From: Gracilibacillus salinarum
GTDB taxonomy: Bacteria; Bacillota; Bacilli; Bacillales; Amphibacillaceae
Assembly (NCBI RefSeq): GCF_022919575.1
Contig: NZ_CP095071.1
Span: 186,001-250,000 of the forward strand
DNA: 64,000 nucleotides
Direction of reading: 5' to 3'
Shown: positions 30,088 through 40,705 of the stretch, piece after piece
How the letters are laid out: each line of letters opens with the position of its first letter
Numbering within the stretch: the first letter of the stretch is position 1
Translations under genes and position numbers: made by a program
The notes under the pieces: model-generated
What the model was told of the DNA's origin: nothing
What the model saw: only the letters and a program-made list of their open reading frames with translations
Databases searched by the model: none

Positions 30088-31800
30088 TTAGCTTTTCTTC
30101 CGTAATCGTTCAATCAATTGCTGATCAGGCGTTACAAACAATGTCTTTTGATTATCATAAGTGACAAAACCAGGTTTTGCGCCGTTGGGTTTCTTGACAT
30201 GTCTAATCAGCGTATAGTCTACTGGTACAGAGGAGGAATGTTTTGATTTACTGAAATTCGCTGCTAGTTGTGCGGCTTCCAGTAGCGTGTCTTCGCTTGG
30301 ATCATGTGTACGAATTACGACGTGTGAACCTGGTATATCTTTCGTATGCAGCCAGATTTCATCTTTTCTAGCAAGTCGATTTGTTACATATTCGTTTTGC
30401 TTATTGTTTTTACCTACTAAAATTTCCGTACCGTCTGTTGCATGAAAAATCTCAGGCGCTGGTTTTGCTGGCTTTTTCTTTTGTTTTGACTGGGATTGTC
30501 TTTTCTTTAAATAACCTTGCTCTTGTAACTCTTCTCGAATCTCCTCAATATCCTGTTCACGTGCAGAATCAATTTGCTCAATAATTTCATCGAGATATTT
30601 CATTTCCTCATAGGTTTTTTTCTTTTCTTCTTCTACCATTTCTTTAGATTTTTTCAGTTTGTGATACTTTTTAAACAGGGATTGTGCATTCTCGCTTGGA
30701 GATTTGTTCGGGTTAAGTGAAATAATTCGTTTGGATTGATCAGGGTCATAATAGTTAATTACCTCGACCTCTTTATCCCCATGGCGAACTAAATGCATAT
30801 GCGCTGTTAATAATTCGCCATCACGCTGATAACGATCCGCATCCTTTGCATCCTCCAGTGTTTGATCGAGCTTACCTAACTTCCGCTTATTTTTCTTTTG
30901 TTCATTGGTTAGAAAACGGAGCAAATCACCTGCTCTTTGCTTAACTCTGTCACGTTCTGCCTTACCGGAATAGAAATGATCAAGCATTTTACTAACACTA
31001 GAGAAATCTTCTCGATTTTCCATTGCATTTGTTAAATGGATAACATAGAAACGCTCTTTTTTGCCATGCATAACGTTAGGTTGATACTGGTGCTTTGCCA
31101 ATTGCAGTTGAACTTGTTCAAAAGCATCCTTATAGGTTTGAAGGTCACCTAAACCTGCTCTTGTCACAATTTCTTTAGCTAACATCGGAGACACACCCAT
31201 TAATGTATTGACCAGTTGCTGATCCAATTTACCAGCATTAAAATCCAATTTCCTTATTAACTGATCACCATCAAGGCAGAAGGGATCAACCTTCTGATGG
31301 CTCGGTGGCTGTACATAAGTACTGCCTGGCAAAATCGAACGATGACGGTTTTGTAAACTGGAGATATGCTTGATGCTATCCAGAATAACCTGTCTTTCCT
31401 GATCGATTAAGATGATATTACTGTGTTTTCCCATCACTTCGACGACGAGTGTTTTGACACTTGGATCGCCAATTTCATTTCTTGTCTGGAAATGAATATG
31501 AATAATTCGTTCATTTTCTATCTGTTTAACCGATTCAACAAAACTTCCACTTAAATATTTGCGCAACATCATACAATACATCGACGGTTCCTTTGGGTTA
31601 TCGTATGTATCATTTGAAATGTGAATTCTTGCATAGCTAGGATGAGCACTAACTAATAATTGCTTATTTTCTCCATGTTTGCGAATCGTCATGACTAATT
31701 CTGTTTCTGTTGGCTGATATATTTTTAAAACGCGTCCAGAAACCAACTCTTGATCAAGCTCGTTTCCAACAGCACGTGTAACTATTCCATCAAATACCAT
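30088..31800 (-). CDS. rqcH: Ribosome quality control factor RqcH (NFACT family)
   Basis: Binds 50S subunits with stalled peptidyl-tRNA and adds C-terminal alanine tails that mark the chain for degradation. NFACT-N domain from the start (FDGIVTRAVGNEL), helix-hairpin-helix and coiled-coil middle, then the NFACT-R domain with EILVGKNNKQNEYVTNRLA, DEIWLHTKDIPGSHVVIR and KPNGAKPGFVTYD. The ATG at 31800 gives MVFDGIV, matching the family. The GTG at 31809 overlaps the gaggtga ribosome site. Older names are YloA and fibronectin-binding protein FbpA. 570 residues. Confidence 0.97.
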   Translation of the reverse strand: MVFDGIVTRAVGNELDQELVSGRVLKIYQPTETELVMTIRKHGENKQLLVSAHPSYARIHISNDTYDNPKEPSMYCMMLRKYLSGSFVESVKQIENERIIHIHFQTRNEIGDPSVKTLVVEVMGKHSNIILIDQERQVILDSIKHISSLQNRHRSILPGSTYVQPPSHQKVDPFCLDGDQLIRKLDFNAGKLDQQLVNTLMGVSPMLAKEIVTRAGLGDLQTYKDAFEQVQLQLAKHQYQPNVMHGKKERFYVIHLTNAMENREDFSSVSKMLDHFYSGKAERDRVKQRAGDLLRFLTNEQKKNKRKLGKLDQTLEDAKDADRYQRDGELLTAHMHLVRHGDKEVEVINYYDPDQSKRIISLNPNKSPSENAQSLFKKYHKLKKSKEMVEEEKKKTYEEMKYLDEIIEQIDSAREQDIEEIREELQEQGYLKKRQSQSKQKKKPAKPAPEIFHATDGTEILVGKNNKQNEYVTNRLARKDEIWLHTKDIPGSHVVIRTHDPSEDTLLEAAQLAANFSKSKHSSSVPVDYTLIRHVKKPNGAKPGFVTYDNQKTLFVTPDQQLIERLRKKS

Positions 31801-31871
31801 GTAAATCACCTCATCTAATTATTATAACATTTCTTTAAGCAAAAAACTGCCCAGAATCATTTGTCTATCAT

Positions 31872-31899
31872 TTGAAAAGTCTGATATGATGATTATGAT
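31872..31899 (+). promoter_or_regulatory. Possible promoter of the yloC operon
   Basis: TTGAAA (31872-31877), 16 bases, TATGAT (31894-31899), 42 bases before the yloC ATG. Confidence 0.5.
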
Positions 31900-31941
31900 A
31901 GCCAGATTATGTTTATAATAAAAGATGGAAGTGATGTATGA

Positions 31942-32820
31942 ATGAAAAGCATGACAGGATTCGGCAGACAGGAATTGCAATTGGCTGAAATGTACATCAT
32001 AGCTGAAGTTAAAACGGTAAACCATCGCTATTTGGATATAGCTTTCCAAATGCCAAAGTTTTTAGTTCCAATTGAAGATCAGTTAAAGAAGATAATCCAG
32101 CAGCGCGTTAATCGAGGAAAAGTCAGTGTGACAATCGATGTGAGTGGAGTCGGAACGAGTTCTAAAAAAATAATCACAAATTGGGATTTAGTGGAACAAT
32201 ACATAAAACAGTTTCAGCAAATTAAACAGACCTATCAGCTTGATGGTGAGGTAACATTGGACATGCTAGGCCAATTTCCAGACATATTTGAGGTGGAGCA
32301 ACGAGAAGAAAGTAAGACAGATACGGATATGAAAGTTCTGCTTACTTTAGAAAAAGCAGTTGAAAACCTTCATGCTATGCGACTAAAAGAAGGCACTGAA
32401 CTTGGGAAAGATCTTCAATTACGAACAGAAATTATACAAAATAAAATAAAACAGTTGGGTGAGAGGCGAAAAATTGTTATAATAGAGTATCAGGAGCGAA
32501 TAAAAGAACGTATAAACAGTTATCTCGAAAATACTTCTGTTTACGACGAATCCAGGTTGTTTCAAGAAATCGCGCTTCTAGCCGAAAAAGGCGACATAAC
32601 AGAAGAACTGACAAGAATACATAGTCATATCATGCAATTTCAGCAACTGTTGAAAGAGACGGAACCGATAGGGAGAAGATTGGACTTTATTGTTCAGGAA
32701 CTAAACAGAGAGTTAAATACGATCGGTTCTAAGTCAAATGACACATGGATAAGTGAGCAAATAGTATCTTTAAAAAGCGAATCAGAAAAAATGAAAGAGC
32801 AAATACAGAATGTAGAGTAA
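31942..32820 (+). CDS. yloC: YicC-family endoribonuclease YloC
   Basis: 292 residues with the N-terminal MKSMTGFGR signature, KTVNHRYLDI, the long helical middle and the C-terminal DUF1732-type end GRRLDFIVQELNRELNTIGSK. E. coli YicC is an RNase that degrades RyhB; the Bacillus substrate is not certain. First gene of the run yloC-remA-gmk-rpoZ-coaBC-priA, as in B. subtilis except that yloB is missing between rqcH and yloC. Confidence 0.95.
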   Translation: MKSMTGFGRQELQLAEMYIIAEVKTVNHRYLDIAFQMPKFLVPIEDQLKKIIQQRVNRGKVSVTIDVSGVGTSSKKIITNWDLVEQYIKQFQQIKQTYQLDGEVTLDMLGQFPDIFEVEQREESKTDTDMKVLLTLEKAVENLHAMRLKEGTELGKDLQLRTEIIQNKIKQLGERRKIVIIEYQERIKERINSYLENTSVYDESRLFQEIALLAEKGDITEELTRIHSHIMQFQQLLKETEPIGRRLDFIVQELNRELNTIGSKSNDTWISEQIVSLKSESEKMKEQIQNVE

Positions 32821-32850
32821 GTTGTTCTTAGATTTAAGGGGGAGCTCGAG

Positions 32851-33111
32851 ATGAGTTTAAAGTTAATTAATATCGGTTTTGGAAATGTGGTTTCTGCCAA
32901 CAGGATCATATCAATTGTATCACCGGAGTCCGCTCCAATTAAGCGTATTATAACGGTCGCTAGGGAAAATAATAAACTAGTAGACGCTACATACGGAAGA
33001 AGAACAAGAGCTGTCATCGTTACAGATAGTGATCATGTAGTACTTTCAGCCGTTCAACCGGAAACAGTTGGACAACGAGTCATCAGCCACGATGAAATAA
33101 ATGAAGAATAA
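32851..33111 (+). CDS. remA: Extracellular matrix regulator RemA
   Basis: 86-residue DNA-binding protein that forms ring-shaped oligomers and activates biofilm matrix and osmoprotection operons in B. subtilis. The sequence [28 protein letters not shown] with the [18 protein letters not shown] segment is nearly invariant in the family. It follows yloC by 30 bases with a ribosome site gggggag. Confidence 0.96.
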   Translation: MSLKLINIGFGNVVSANRIISIVSPESAPIKRIITVARENNKLVDATYGRRTRAVIVTDSDHVVLSAVQPETVGQRVISHDEINEE

Positions 33112-33114
33112 TAG

Positions 33115-33959
<845 letters not shown>

Positions 33960-33973
33960 TATTTAAATATCGT

Positions 33974-34007
33974 CCCTCGCATTGCGTCGCGCTGCGAGGG
34001 TTTCTTC
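33974..34007 (+). terminator. Weak terminator-like hairpin after rpoZ
   Basis: ccctcgca pairs with tgcgaggg, followed by the broken T-run tttctt. It may only partly reduce read-through into coaBC. Confidence 0.5.
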
Positions 34008-34030
34008 TATATCAGAGATGGGGTGTCTAT

Positions 34031-35224
34031 GTGTTAAAAGGAAAAAAAATACTTTTAGGTGTCTCTGGTGGCATTGCTGTATATAAAGCAGTTGCATTAA
34101 CTAGTAAATTGACACAAGCCGGAGCAGAAGTGAAGGTGCTGATGACAAGTCATGCACAGGAGTTCGTTACACCATTAACCTTTCAGGCGATATCAAGAAA
34201 TCCTGTCTATACCGATACCTTTGACGAGAAAGATTCCAAAAAAATTGCCCATATTGATTTGGCAGATTGGGCAGATATGGTAATAATAGCACCAGCTACT
34301 GCAAATGTGATTGGAAAAATAGCAGGCGGAATAGCAGACGATATGTTGACAACGACATTATTGGCAACGCAGGCGCCGGTATACATCGCTCCAGCTATGA
34401 ATGTTCATATGTACCAGCACCCCGCAGTCATCCAAAATATGCAGTCATTAGATGCATGGGGATATCGATTTATTGAGCCAGGAGAAGGTTATTTAGCTTG
34501 TGGCTATGTTGGAAAGGGTCGATTGGAAGAACCAGAGAAGATGGTCGAACTTCTTGAGAGTGAAACAAATCGTTGTAGTGGCTGGCAAGGAAAAAAAGTA
34601 CTGATCACTGCAGGACCAACACGTGAAGCATTAGATCCAGTCCGCTATTTCACTAATTATTCATCAGGGAAAATGGGTTATGCACTTGCGCAAGCTGCTA
34701 TGGAGCAAGGGGCAGACGTGACGTTAATATCAGGTCCTGTCCATCTAAGCCCTCCGCAACGTGTACAATTTGTAAAGGTAAACAGTGCAGCCGACATGTT
34801 TGACAAAGTAAAGCAATATTACCAAGACATGGATGTCATTATCAAATCAGCTGCAGTTGCTGATTATACGCCAGCAATCGTTCATAACCAAAAGCTAAAA
34901 AAACAGGGAAGTTCGATGACCATTGAAATGGAGAGAACAACGGATATCCTTCAATTTTTGGGTGAAGAGAAGACCCACCAATATTTAGTCGGATTTGCAG
35001 CTGAGACAGATAATGTGATGGATTACGCGAAGAGCAAACTAACTAAGAAAAACTTGGATGCCATTGTGATGAATGATGTCGGCAACAAAGAAATCGGCTT
35101 TGCCTCGGATCAAAATGAAGTAGTTGTTTTAACAAAAGACGGTAAAGAGCAATCTCTTCCACAGTCAAGTAAGAAAGACATTGCCAAAGCAATTATTCAA
35201 CTTATTGATAAGGAATTGAGGTAG
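34031..35224 (+). CDS. coaBC: Bifunctional phosphopantothenoylcysteine synthetase/decarboxylase
   Basis: Two steps of coenzyme A synthesis in one protein. The N-terminal CoaC flavoprotein domain has LLGVSGGIAVYKA, PATANVIGKIAGGIADD and the PAMNVHMYQHP active loop. The C-terminal CoaB domain has ITAGPTREALDPVRYFTNYSSG and KKKNLDAIVMND-type sequence. 397 residues from a GTG at 34031. It lies nine bases before priA. Confidence 0.97.
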   Translation: MLKGKKILLGVSGGIAVYKAVALTSKLTQAGAEVKVLMTSHAQEFVTPLTFQAISRNPVYTDTFDEKDSKKIAHIDLADWADMVIIAPATANVIGKIAGGIADDMLTTTLLATQAPVYIAPAMNVHMYQHPAVIQNMQSLDAWGYRFIEPGEGYLACGYVGKGRLEEPEKMVELLESETNRCSGWQGKKVLITAGPTREALDPVRYFTNYSSGKMGYALAQAAMEQGADVTLISGPVHLSPPQRVQFVKVNSAADMFDKVKQYYQDMDVIIKSAAVADYTPAIVHNQKLKKQGSSMTIEMERTTDILQFLGEEKTHQYLVGFAAETDNVMDYAKSKLTKKNLDAIVMNDVGNKEIGFASDQNEVVVLTKDGKEQSLPQSSKKDIAKAIIQLIDKELR

Positions 35225-35232
35225 AACGAAAC

Positions 35233-37641
35233 ATGCAAGTTGCAAAAGTTATAGTTGATGTACCGACAAATCAGACGAATCGTACGTTTGATTATCTAAT
35301 ACCAGAGAACTTAGAAGATCTTATTCAAAGAGGGATGCGCGTTTCTGTTCCGTTCGGTCCGAGAAAAGTGATGGGCTTTGTTCTCAATATCGATAATCAT
35401 TCGGAATTCGATAAATTAAAAGCAATTGATGAAGTCATGGATCTGACGCCCGTATTGACGGAAGAGTTGCTGCAATTAGGTCAGTGGATTAGCGAGCAGA
35501 CGGTAAGTTTTTATATTCAAACATTCCAGGCAATGCTTCCGCAAATTCTAAAGGCAAAATATAAAAAAGAAATCGAAGCTTTGACAGAGGAAGAGCTGCC
35601 TGAAGAATTGCAAAAACTATTTGCTGGAAGACGGGTTATGGCTTATGAAGAATTTACGGAAAGACAGGGTAACCATGCTTTGTTATTAAAGGAAGTACGA
35701 AATGGACATGTTCAAATTAATTATCAGGTGAAGTCGAAAGAGACGAACAAGGTTCAGCGGTTTATCGCACCAGATAAAGAGGCATACTTATTACAGGAAG
35801 TATTAGAAGATATACCGAATCAAGCGAAGAAGCAAAAGCAAATTGTCGAATTCTTTATCGAACATCCAGAACCAATTACTCAGAAGCATTTATTAGGGAA
35901 ACTTAAGACTACGATGCAAACAGTCAACCAGTTAATTGAACGTAATATTTTAAAGAAAATCGATAAGAAAGTGTACCGGGATCCTTACCAGGATAGTGAA
36001 TTTAAAGAGACTAAGCCGCTTCCTCTCAGCGGTCAGCAACGAACGGCTATTGAGCCGATCTGGAATGCAACTGATACAGATCAGAATCAAGTGTTTCTGT
36101 TGCATGGTGTAACGGGAAGTGGTAAGACTGAAGTATATTTACAAGCGATAGAGAAAGTGTTGAATAAAGGGAAAGAAGCGATCGTATTAGTTCCTGAAAT
36201 CGCCCTTACCCCGCAAATGGTCAATCGCTTTAAAGGAAGATTTGGTTCAGAAGTAGCTGTTTTACACAGTGCTTTGTCAGCTGGAGAAAAATTTGATGAA
36301 TGGACTAAGATTCATAATAAAGAAGTAAAAGTTGTTGTAGGGGCCCGTTCCGCTATTTTCGCTCCATTTGAGAATATCGGTATTATCATTATTGATGAAG
36401 AGCATGAAACAAGCTATAAACAGGATGAACAACCTAGGTATCATGCTCGGGAAGTAGCGAAACAGCGAGGGAGTTACCATCAATGCCCGGTTGTACTAGG
36501 CAGTGCTACACCCATGCTGGAATCATATGCTCGAGCGACGAAAGGTGTCTATCACTTACTGGAGATGCCAGACAGAATGAATGAGGCAACGATGCCACCA
36601 GTAGAAATCGTTGATATGCGTGAAGAATTATACGCTGGTAATCGTACCATGTTCTCTGTGAAATTATTAGACGCTATTCGTTCCAGGTTAGAAAAACAAC
36701 AGCAGGTTGTGTTATTTTTAAATAGAAGAGGTTATTCTACTTTTGTTATGTGTCGTGAGTGCGGAGATGTTATGAAATGCCCTAACTGTGACATTGCACT
36801 GACGTTTCATAAAAGTTCTCACCAATTGAAATGCCATTATTGTGACTATCAAATTCCAATGGTGAATGAGTGTCCTACGTGCAGCAGTAAAACAATCCGC
36901 TATTTCGGTACTGGAACTCAAAAAGTAGAAGAAGCTTTAAAAGAGCAGATTCCAGAAGCTGATATTATTCGAATGGATGTGGATACAACCAGGCGCAAAG
37001 GCTCTCACAAAAAACTGCTCGATCAGTTCGGTAGTGGAAAGGCGAATATTTTGCTAGGTACGCAAATGATTGCCAAAGGATTAGACTTCGAGAATGTTAC
37101 ATTAGTAGGCGTATTAGCCGTAGATGCGATGTTGCACTTACCAGATTTCCGTTCATCGGAAAAAACATTTCAACTTTTAACACAAGTCAGCGGCAGGGCT
37201 GGAAGGCATCAGTTACCTGGCGAAGTAATCATCCAAACTTACACACCAGAGCATTACAGTATTCAATTAGCTAGCCAATATGATTACCAGCAGTATTTCA
37301 TGCAGGAAATGACTATGCGAAGAAGCTTTCATTACCCACCTTATTATTTTCTCACCCTGATCACGGTATCTCATCCAAATCAGATAAAGGTACAAGAGGT
37401 AACGAAAACGATCTGTAAATTATTGTACAAACATTTATCAGACCAAGCGACTATTTTGGGGCCTACGCCATCACCGATGGTTCGCATAAATAATAGATAT
37501 CGGTACCAGTGCATGGTAAAATATAAGGATGAGCCAAACCAAAAAGAAATTATACGTAAAATACAAACACACTATCGTGATGACATTCATCGTCATGATT
37601 TAACAATACAAGTAGATTTTGAACCATATTCATTAATGTAA
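35233..37641 (+). CDS. priA: Primosomal replication restart helicase PriA
   Basis: Superfamily 2 helicase that rebuilds replication forks. 802 residues: N-terminal 3'-DNA-binding domain, Walker A LLHGVTGSGKTEVYL, DEAH-type IIIDEEHETSYKQ, and zinc-binding cysteines in CRECGDVMKCPNCD and CHYCDYQIPMVNECPTC. The C-terminal helicase half includes GTQMIAKGLDFENVTLVGV and QVSGRAGR. In B. subtilis def follows; here fmt begins after 14 bases. Confidence 0.98.
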   Translation: MQVAKVIVDVPTNQTNRTFDYLIPENLEDLIQRGMRVSVPFGPRKVMGFVLNIDNHSEFDKLKAIDEVMDLTPVLTEELLQLGQWISEQTVSFYIQTFQAMLPQILKAKYKKEIEALTEEELPEELQKLFAGRRVMAYEEFTERQGNHALLLKEVRNGHVQINYQVKSKETNKVQRFIAPDKEAYLLQEVLEDIPNQAKKQKQIVEFFIEHPEPITQKHLLGKLKTTMQTVNQLIERNILKKIDKKVYRDPYQDSEFKETKPLPLSGQQRTAIEPIWNATDTDQNQVFLLHGVTGSGKTEVYLQAIEKVLNKGKEAIVLVPEIALTPQMVNRFKGRFGSEVAVLHSALSAGEKFDEWTKIHNKEVKVVVGARSAIFAPFENIGIIIIDEEHETSYKQDEQPRYHAREVAKQRGSYHQCPVVLGSATPMLESYARATKGVYHLLEMPDRMNEATMPPVEIVDMREELYAGNRTMFSVKLLDAIRSRLEKQQQVVLFLNRRGYSTFVMCRECGDVMKCPNCDIALTFHKSSHQLKCHYCDYQIPMVNECPTCSSKTIRYFGTGTQKVEEALKEQIPEADIIRMDVDTTRRKGSHKKLLDQFGSGKANILLGTQMIAKGLDFENVTLVGVLAVDAMLHLPDFRSSEKTFQLLTQVSGRAGRHQLPGEVIIQTYTPEHYSIQLASQYDYQQYFMQEMTMRRSFHYPPYYFLTLITVSHPNQIKVQEVTKTICKLLYKHLSDQATILGPTPSPMVRINNRYRYQCMVKYKDEPNQKEIIRKIQTHYRDDIHRHDLTIQVDFEPYSLM

Positions 37642-37655
37642 GAGGAGTTTTTCTT

Positions 37656-38594
37656 ATGAACAAAATTATTTTTATGGGTACTCCGGATTTTGCAGTACCT
37701 GTGCTGGAAAGAATCATCGCAGAAGGATATCAGGTGGATCTTGTGGTAACACAGCCTGATCGTCCACGGGGCCGGAAAAGAGTCATGACCCCACCACCAG
37801 TAAAAGAAGCTGCTGAGAAACATCAAATTCCGGTTTTTCAGCCAGAGAAAATCAAAGATAATTTTCAGCCAATTGCAGATCTTAAGCCAGATTTAATTGT
37901 AACAGCAGCATTTGGCCAACTACTGCCCAAAGGGTTATTAGAAATTCCTGCATATGGTTGTATAAATGTCCATGCATCGCTTCTACCTGCTTTACGTGGG
38001 GGTGCGCCCATTCATTATTCCATTTTGGAAGGGCATGAGAAGACAGGAATTACAATTATGTATATGGCAGAGAAGCTGGATGCCGGTGATATCATCAGTC
38101 AACATGCGTTAACGATTGAAGAATCTGACGATGTTGGATCATTGCATGATAAATTAGCTACTATAGGAGCGGATTTATTAAGTAATACGATCCCTTCGAT
38201 ATTTTCAGGGGAAGCCAATCGTGAAAGACAAGATGATTCGTTGGCAACTTTCGCCCCAAATATTACGCGTGATCAAGAGAAAATTGACTGGAACTTGTCT
38301 CAACAATCAGTCTATAACAAGATCAGAGGACTTCACCCATGGCCTGTTGCTTTTACATTATGGCAAGGTAAAATCTTTAAAGTTTATCAGGCCGAAAAAG
38401 CAATGCAAGCTAATAGCCAGCCAGCTGGAACCATCATTAATACGAGTGAAGAAGGAATTACCGTAGCAACTGGAGACAAAAAGGCTGTGCGGTTAACGAC
38501 AGTACAACCTGCAGGGAAAAAGAAAATGACAGCTGCAGAATTTCTTCGTGGTGTCGGCAGTAATCTGAAAGTAGGAGAGAAATTAGGCGAATGA
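37656..38594 (+). CDS. fmt: Methionyl-tRNA formyltransferase
   Basis: Formylates initiator Met-tRNA using 10-formyl-THF. 312 residues with the N-terminal IIFMGTPDFAVPVLE, the catalytic INVHASLLPALRGGAPIHYSI (Asn-His) and GITIMYMAEKLDAGDI (Asp), plus the C-terminal OB-like domain. The peptide deformylase gene normally just upstream is absent here. It ends with an ATGA overlap into rsmB. Confidence 0.98.
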   Translation: MNKIIFMGTPDFAVPVLERIIAEGYQVDLVVTQPDRPRGRKRVMTPPPVKEAAEKHQIPVFQPEKIKDNFQPIADLKPDLIVTAAFGQLLPKGLLEIPAYGCINVHASLLPALRGGAPIHYSILEGHEKTGITIMYMAEKLDAGDIISQHALTIEESDDVGSLHDKLATIGADLLSNTIPSIFSGEANRERQDDSLATFAPNITRDQEKIDWNLSQQSVYNKIRGLHPWPVAFTLWQGKIFKVYQAEKAMQANSQPAGTIINTSEEGITVATGDKKAVRLTTVQPAGKKKMTAAEFLRGVGSNLKVGEKLGE

Positions 38595-39946
38595 CAACAG
38601 CAAACAATAACATACGGGAAATCGCCTTGGATATATTACTTCGAATAGGTGACCAAGGTGGTTACAGTCACTTGGTAATTGACCAGGCATTAAATAAGCA
38701 TCAGTTGGAAACAAGAGATGGCGCATTGCTAACAGAAATCGTATACGGAACCTTGCAAAGAAAAATGACATTAGCATATGATCTTGATCGTTTTATTAAC
38801 AAGAAGAAAAAAATGAATCAATGGGTAAAATGGCTGTTATATTTGTCAATGTATCAAATGAAACATTTAGATAAAGTGCCGGACCATGCAGTTATCCATG
38901 TCGCCGTCGAAATTGCGAAAAAGCGAGGTCATAAAGGGATTGCTAGTTTTGTGAATGGCATTCTGCGTGCAGCACAACGGGAAGGCTTTACGGACTATAG
39001 TGAGATTGATAATGAAGTGAAGCGAATCAGTGTGAAAACAAGTCATCCAGAGTGGCTCGTGGAACGATGGATCGAGCAATACGGGTTGAAAGTAACGGAG
39101 AAAATGTGTGAAACGAACCTGCTTCACAAACAAATGACCGTTCGTGTTCAGCCATTAAAAACGACAAGATCTCAGTTAATAGAACAATTAGAAGCGGATG
39201 GGATCAAGGCAAGAGCTTCTGATGTTTCAGATCAAGGTATTATCATTGAAAAAGGTAATGTATTAAAGCATGAATCTTTCACGAACTCGATGTTTACGGT
39301 GCAGGATGAAAGCTCGATGTTAGTAGCGGAATTGATGGACTTAGATTCAGGTATGACCGTATTGGATGCTTGCAGTGCACCTGGTGGAAAAACGACGCAC
39401 ATTGCTGAAAAAATGCAGGATAATGGTACAGTGTATGCGTATGATTTACACGGAAAGAAAGCTAAGTTAGTAGCGGATAAAGCAAAATCACTAGCGTTAA
39501 CGTCGATTCAGACAGGTCAGGCTGATGCACGAAAATTACAAGAAAAGCATCAACCTTCCACGTTTGACCGAATATTAATAGATGCACCGTGTACTGGCTT
39601 AGGTGTACTGCGAAGCAAGCCTGATATAAAATATAATAAAAGTGAAGATGACATTACCCAATTGTCTCACATCCAACATGAAATACTAGATCATGTAGCA
39701 CCTTTATTGCGAGTAAATGGTAAGTTGACTTATAGTACTTGTACGGTAGATAAAGAAGAGAACGACTACGTCATCAAATCATTTCTTCAACAGCATCCTG
39801 AATATCAAGTAGACCAGGAGTTCTTCAATGAGATACCAGAAGCATTGCAGAATACTAGTGGATCAAGTGAATATGGTATGCAAATATTTCCTCAAGATTT
39901 TAACAGTGATGGCTTTTTTATTACGAGACTATTGCGAAATAGTTGA
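38591..39946 (+). CDS. rsmB: 16S rRNA cytosine-967 methyltransferase RsmB
   Basis: m5C methyltransferase. 451 residues: an N-terminal NusB-like RNA-binding domain (IREIALDILLRIG) and a C-terminal SAM domain with LDACSAPGGKTTHIAE, IDAPCTGLGVLRSKPD and the catalytic cysteine motif YSTCTVDKEEND. It overlaps fmt by four bases. In B. subtilis rlmN follows; here prpC starts after 21 bases. Confidence 0.97.
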   Translation: MTTANNNIREIALDILLRIGDQGGYSHLVIDQALNKHQLETRDGALLTEIVYGTLQRKMTLAYDLDRFINKKKKMNQWVKWLLYLSMYQMKHLDKVPDHAVIHVAVEIAKKRGHKGIASFVNGILRAAQREGFTDYSEIDNEVKRISVKTSHPEWLVERWIEQYGLKVTEKMCETNLLHKQMTVRVQPLKTTRSQLIEQLEADGIKARASDVSDQGIIIEKGNVLKHESFTNSMFTVQDESSMLVAELMDLDSGMTVLDACSAPGGKTTHIAEKMQDNGTVYAYDLHGKKAKLVADKAKSLALTSIQTGQADARKLQEKHQPSTFDRILIDAPCTGLGVLRSKPDIKYNKSEDDITQLSHIQHEILDHVAPLLRVNGKLTYSTCTVDKEENDYVIKSFLQQHPEYQVDQEFFNEIPEALQNTSGSSEYGMQIFPQDFNSDGFFITRLLRNS

Positions 39947-39967
39947 TGGGGATTAGAGGTGGAAAGA

Positions 39968-40705
39968 ATGAAATATGTGTATCAATCGGACAAAGGTAAG
40001 ATCAGACAATTGAATGAGGATGCTGTGACAGTGATTCCCAAACAAGAAGCATTGCTAGCAGTTGTGGCTGATGGCATGGGAGGTCATCAGGCTGGTGATA
40101 TTGCCAGTAAATTAACGATTGAACAATTAGAGAAATTGTGGACAGATTCTGATATGCATAATCTAGATTTGAAAAAATGGCTGGCAGCTTCTATCAAGGA
40201 AGTGAATAATGTAGTGTACCAAAAGGCGCAATCTGATTCCTCTTATCAAGGGATGGGTACGACGATTGTGGCAGCTGTGTGTACTGAAAATGATATAATC
40301 ATCGGCCATATAGGAGATAGCCGTGCTTATTTAATTAGTAATGCAGATTGGAAGCAAGTTACCGAAGACCACTCGTTAGTTGGGGAACTAGTTAGAAGTG
40401 GACAGCTATCCAAAGAAGATGCTCAGCTCCATCCGAGAAGAAATGTTATATTAAAAGCTTTAGGTACAGAACCTGATTTAGAACCTGATATGTTCCAATC
40501 TGACTGGAAAGAGTTTAATCGACTTCTTATTTGTTCAGATGGGTTAACAAACAAAGTTACCGATCAGGAGTTACATGAAGTCATTAGTGAGGATTCCCTG
40601 GACAATCTTGGCCAGACGTTAGTCGATTTAGCGAATGAACGTGGTGGCGAAGATAATATTACATTGGCTATCGTTGATTCACATAATGAAGTTGGTGACG
40701 CTTGA
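39968..40705 (+). CDS. prpC: PP2C-type protein phosphatase PrpC
   Basis: Manganese-dependent Ser/Thr phosphatase that reverses PrkC phosphorylation. 245 residues with the metal-binding NEDAVTVIP, VVADGMGGHQAGDIAS, IGHIGDSRAYLI, LLICSDGLTNKV and GGEDNITLAIVD. I chose the ATG at 39968, which follows gaggtgg by six bases, over the GTG at 39959 that sits on that site. Its stop overlaps the prkC start by one base. Confidence 0.97.
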   Translation: MKYVYQSDKGKIRQLNEDAVTVIPKQEALLAVVADGMGGHQAGDIASKLTIEQLEKLWTDSDMHNLDLKKWLAASIKEVNNVVYQKAQSDSSYQGMGTTIVAAVCTENDIIIGHIGDSRAYLISNADWKQVTEDHSLVGELVRSGQLSKEDAQLHPRRNVILKALGTEPDLEPDMFQSDWKEFNRLLICSDGLTNKVTDQELHEVISEDSLDNLGQTLVDLANERGGEDNITLAIVDSHNEVGDA

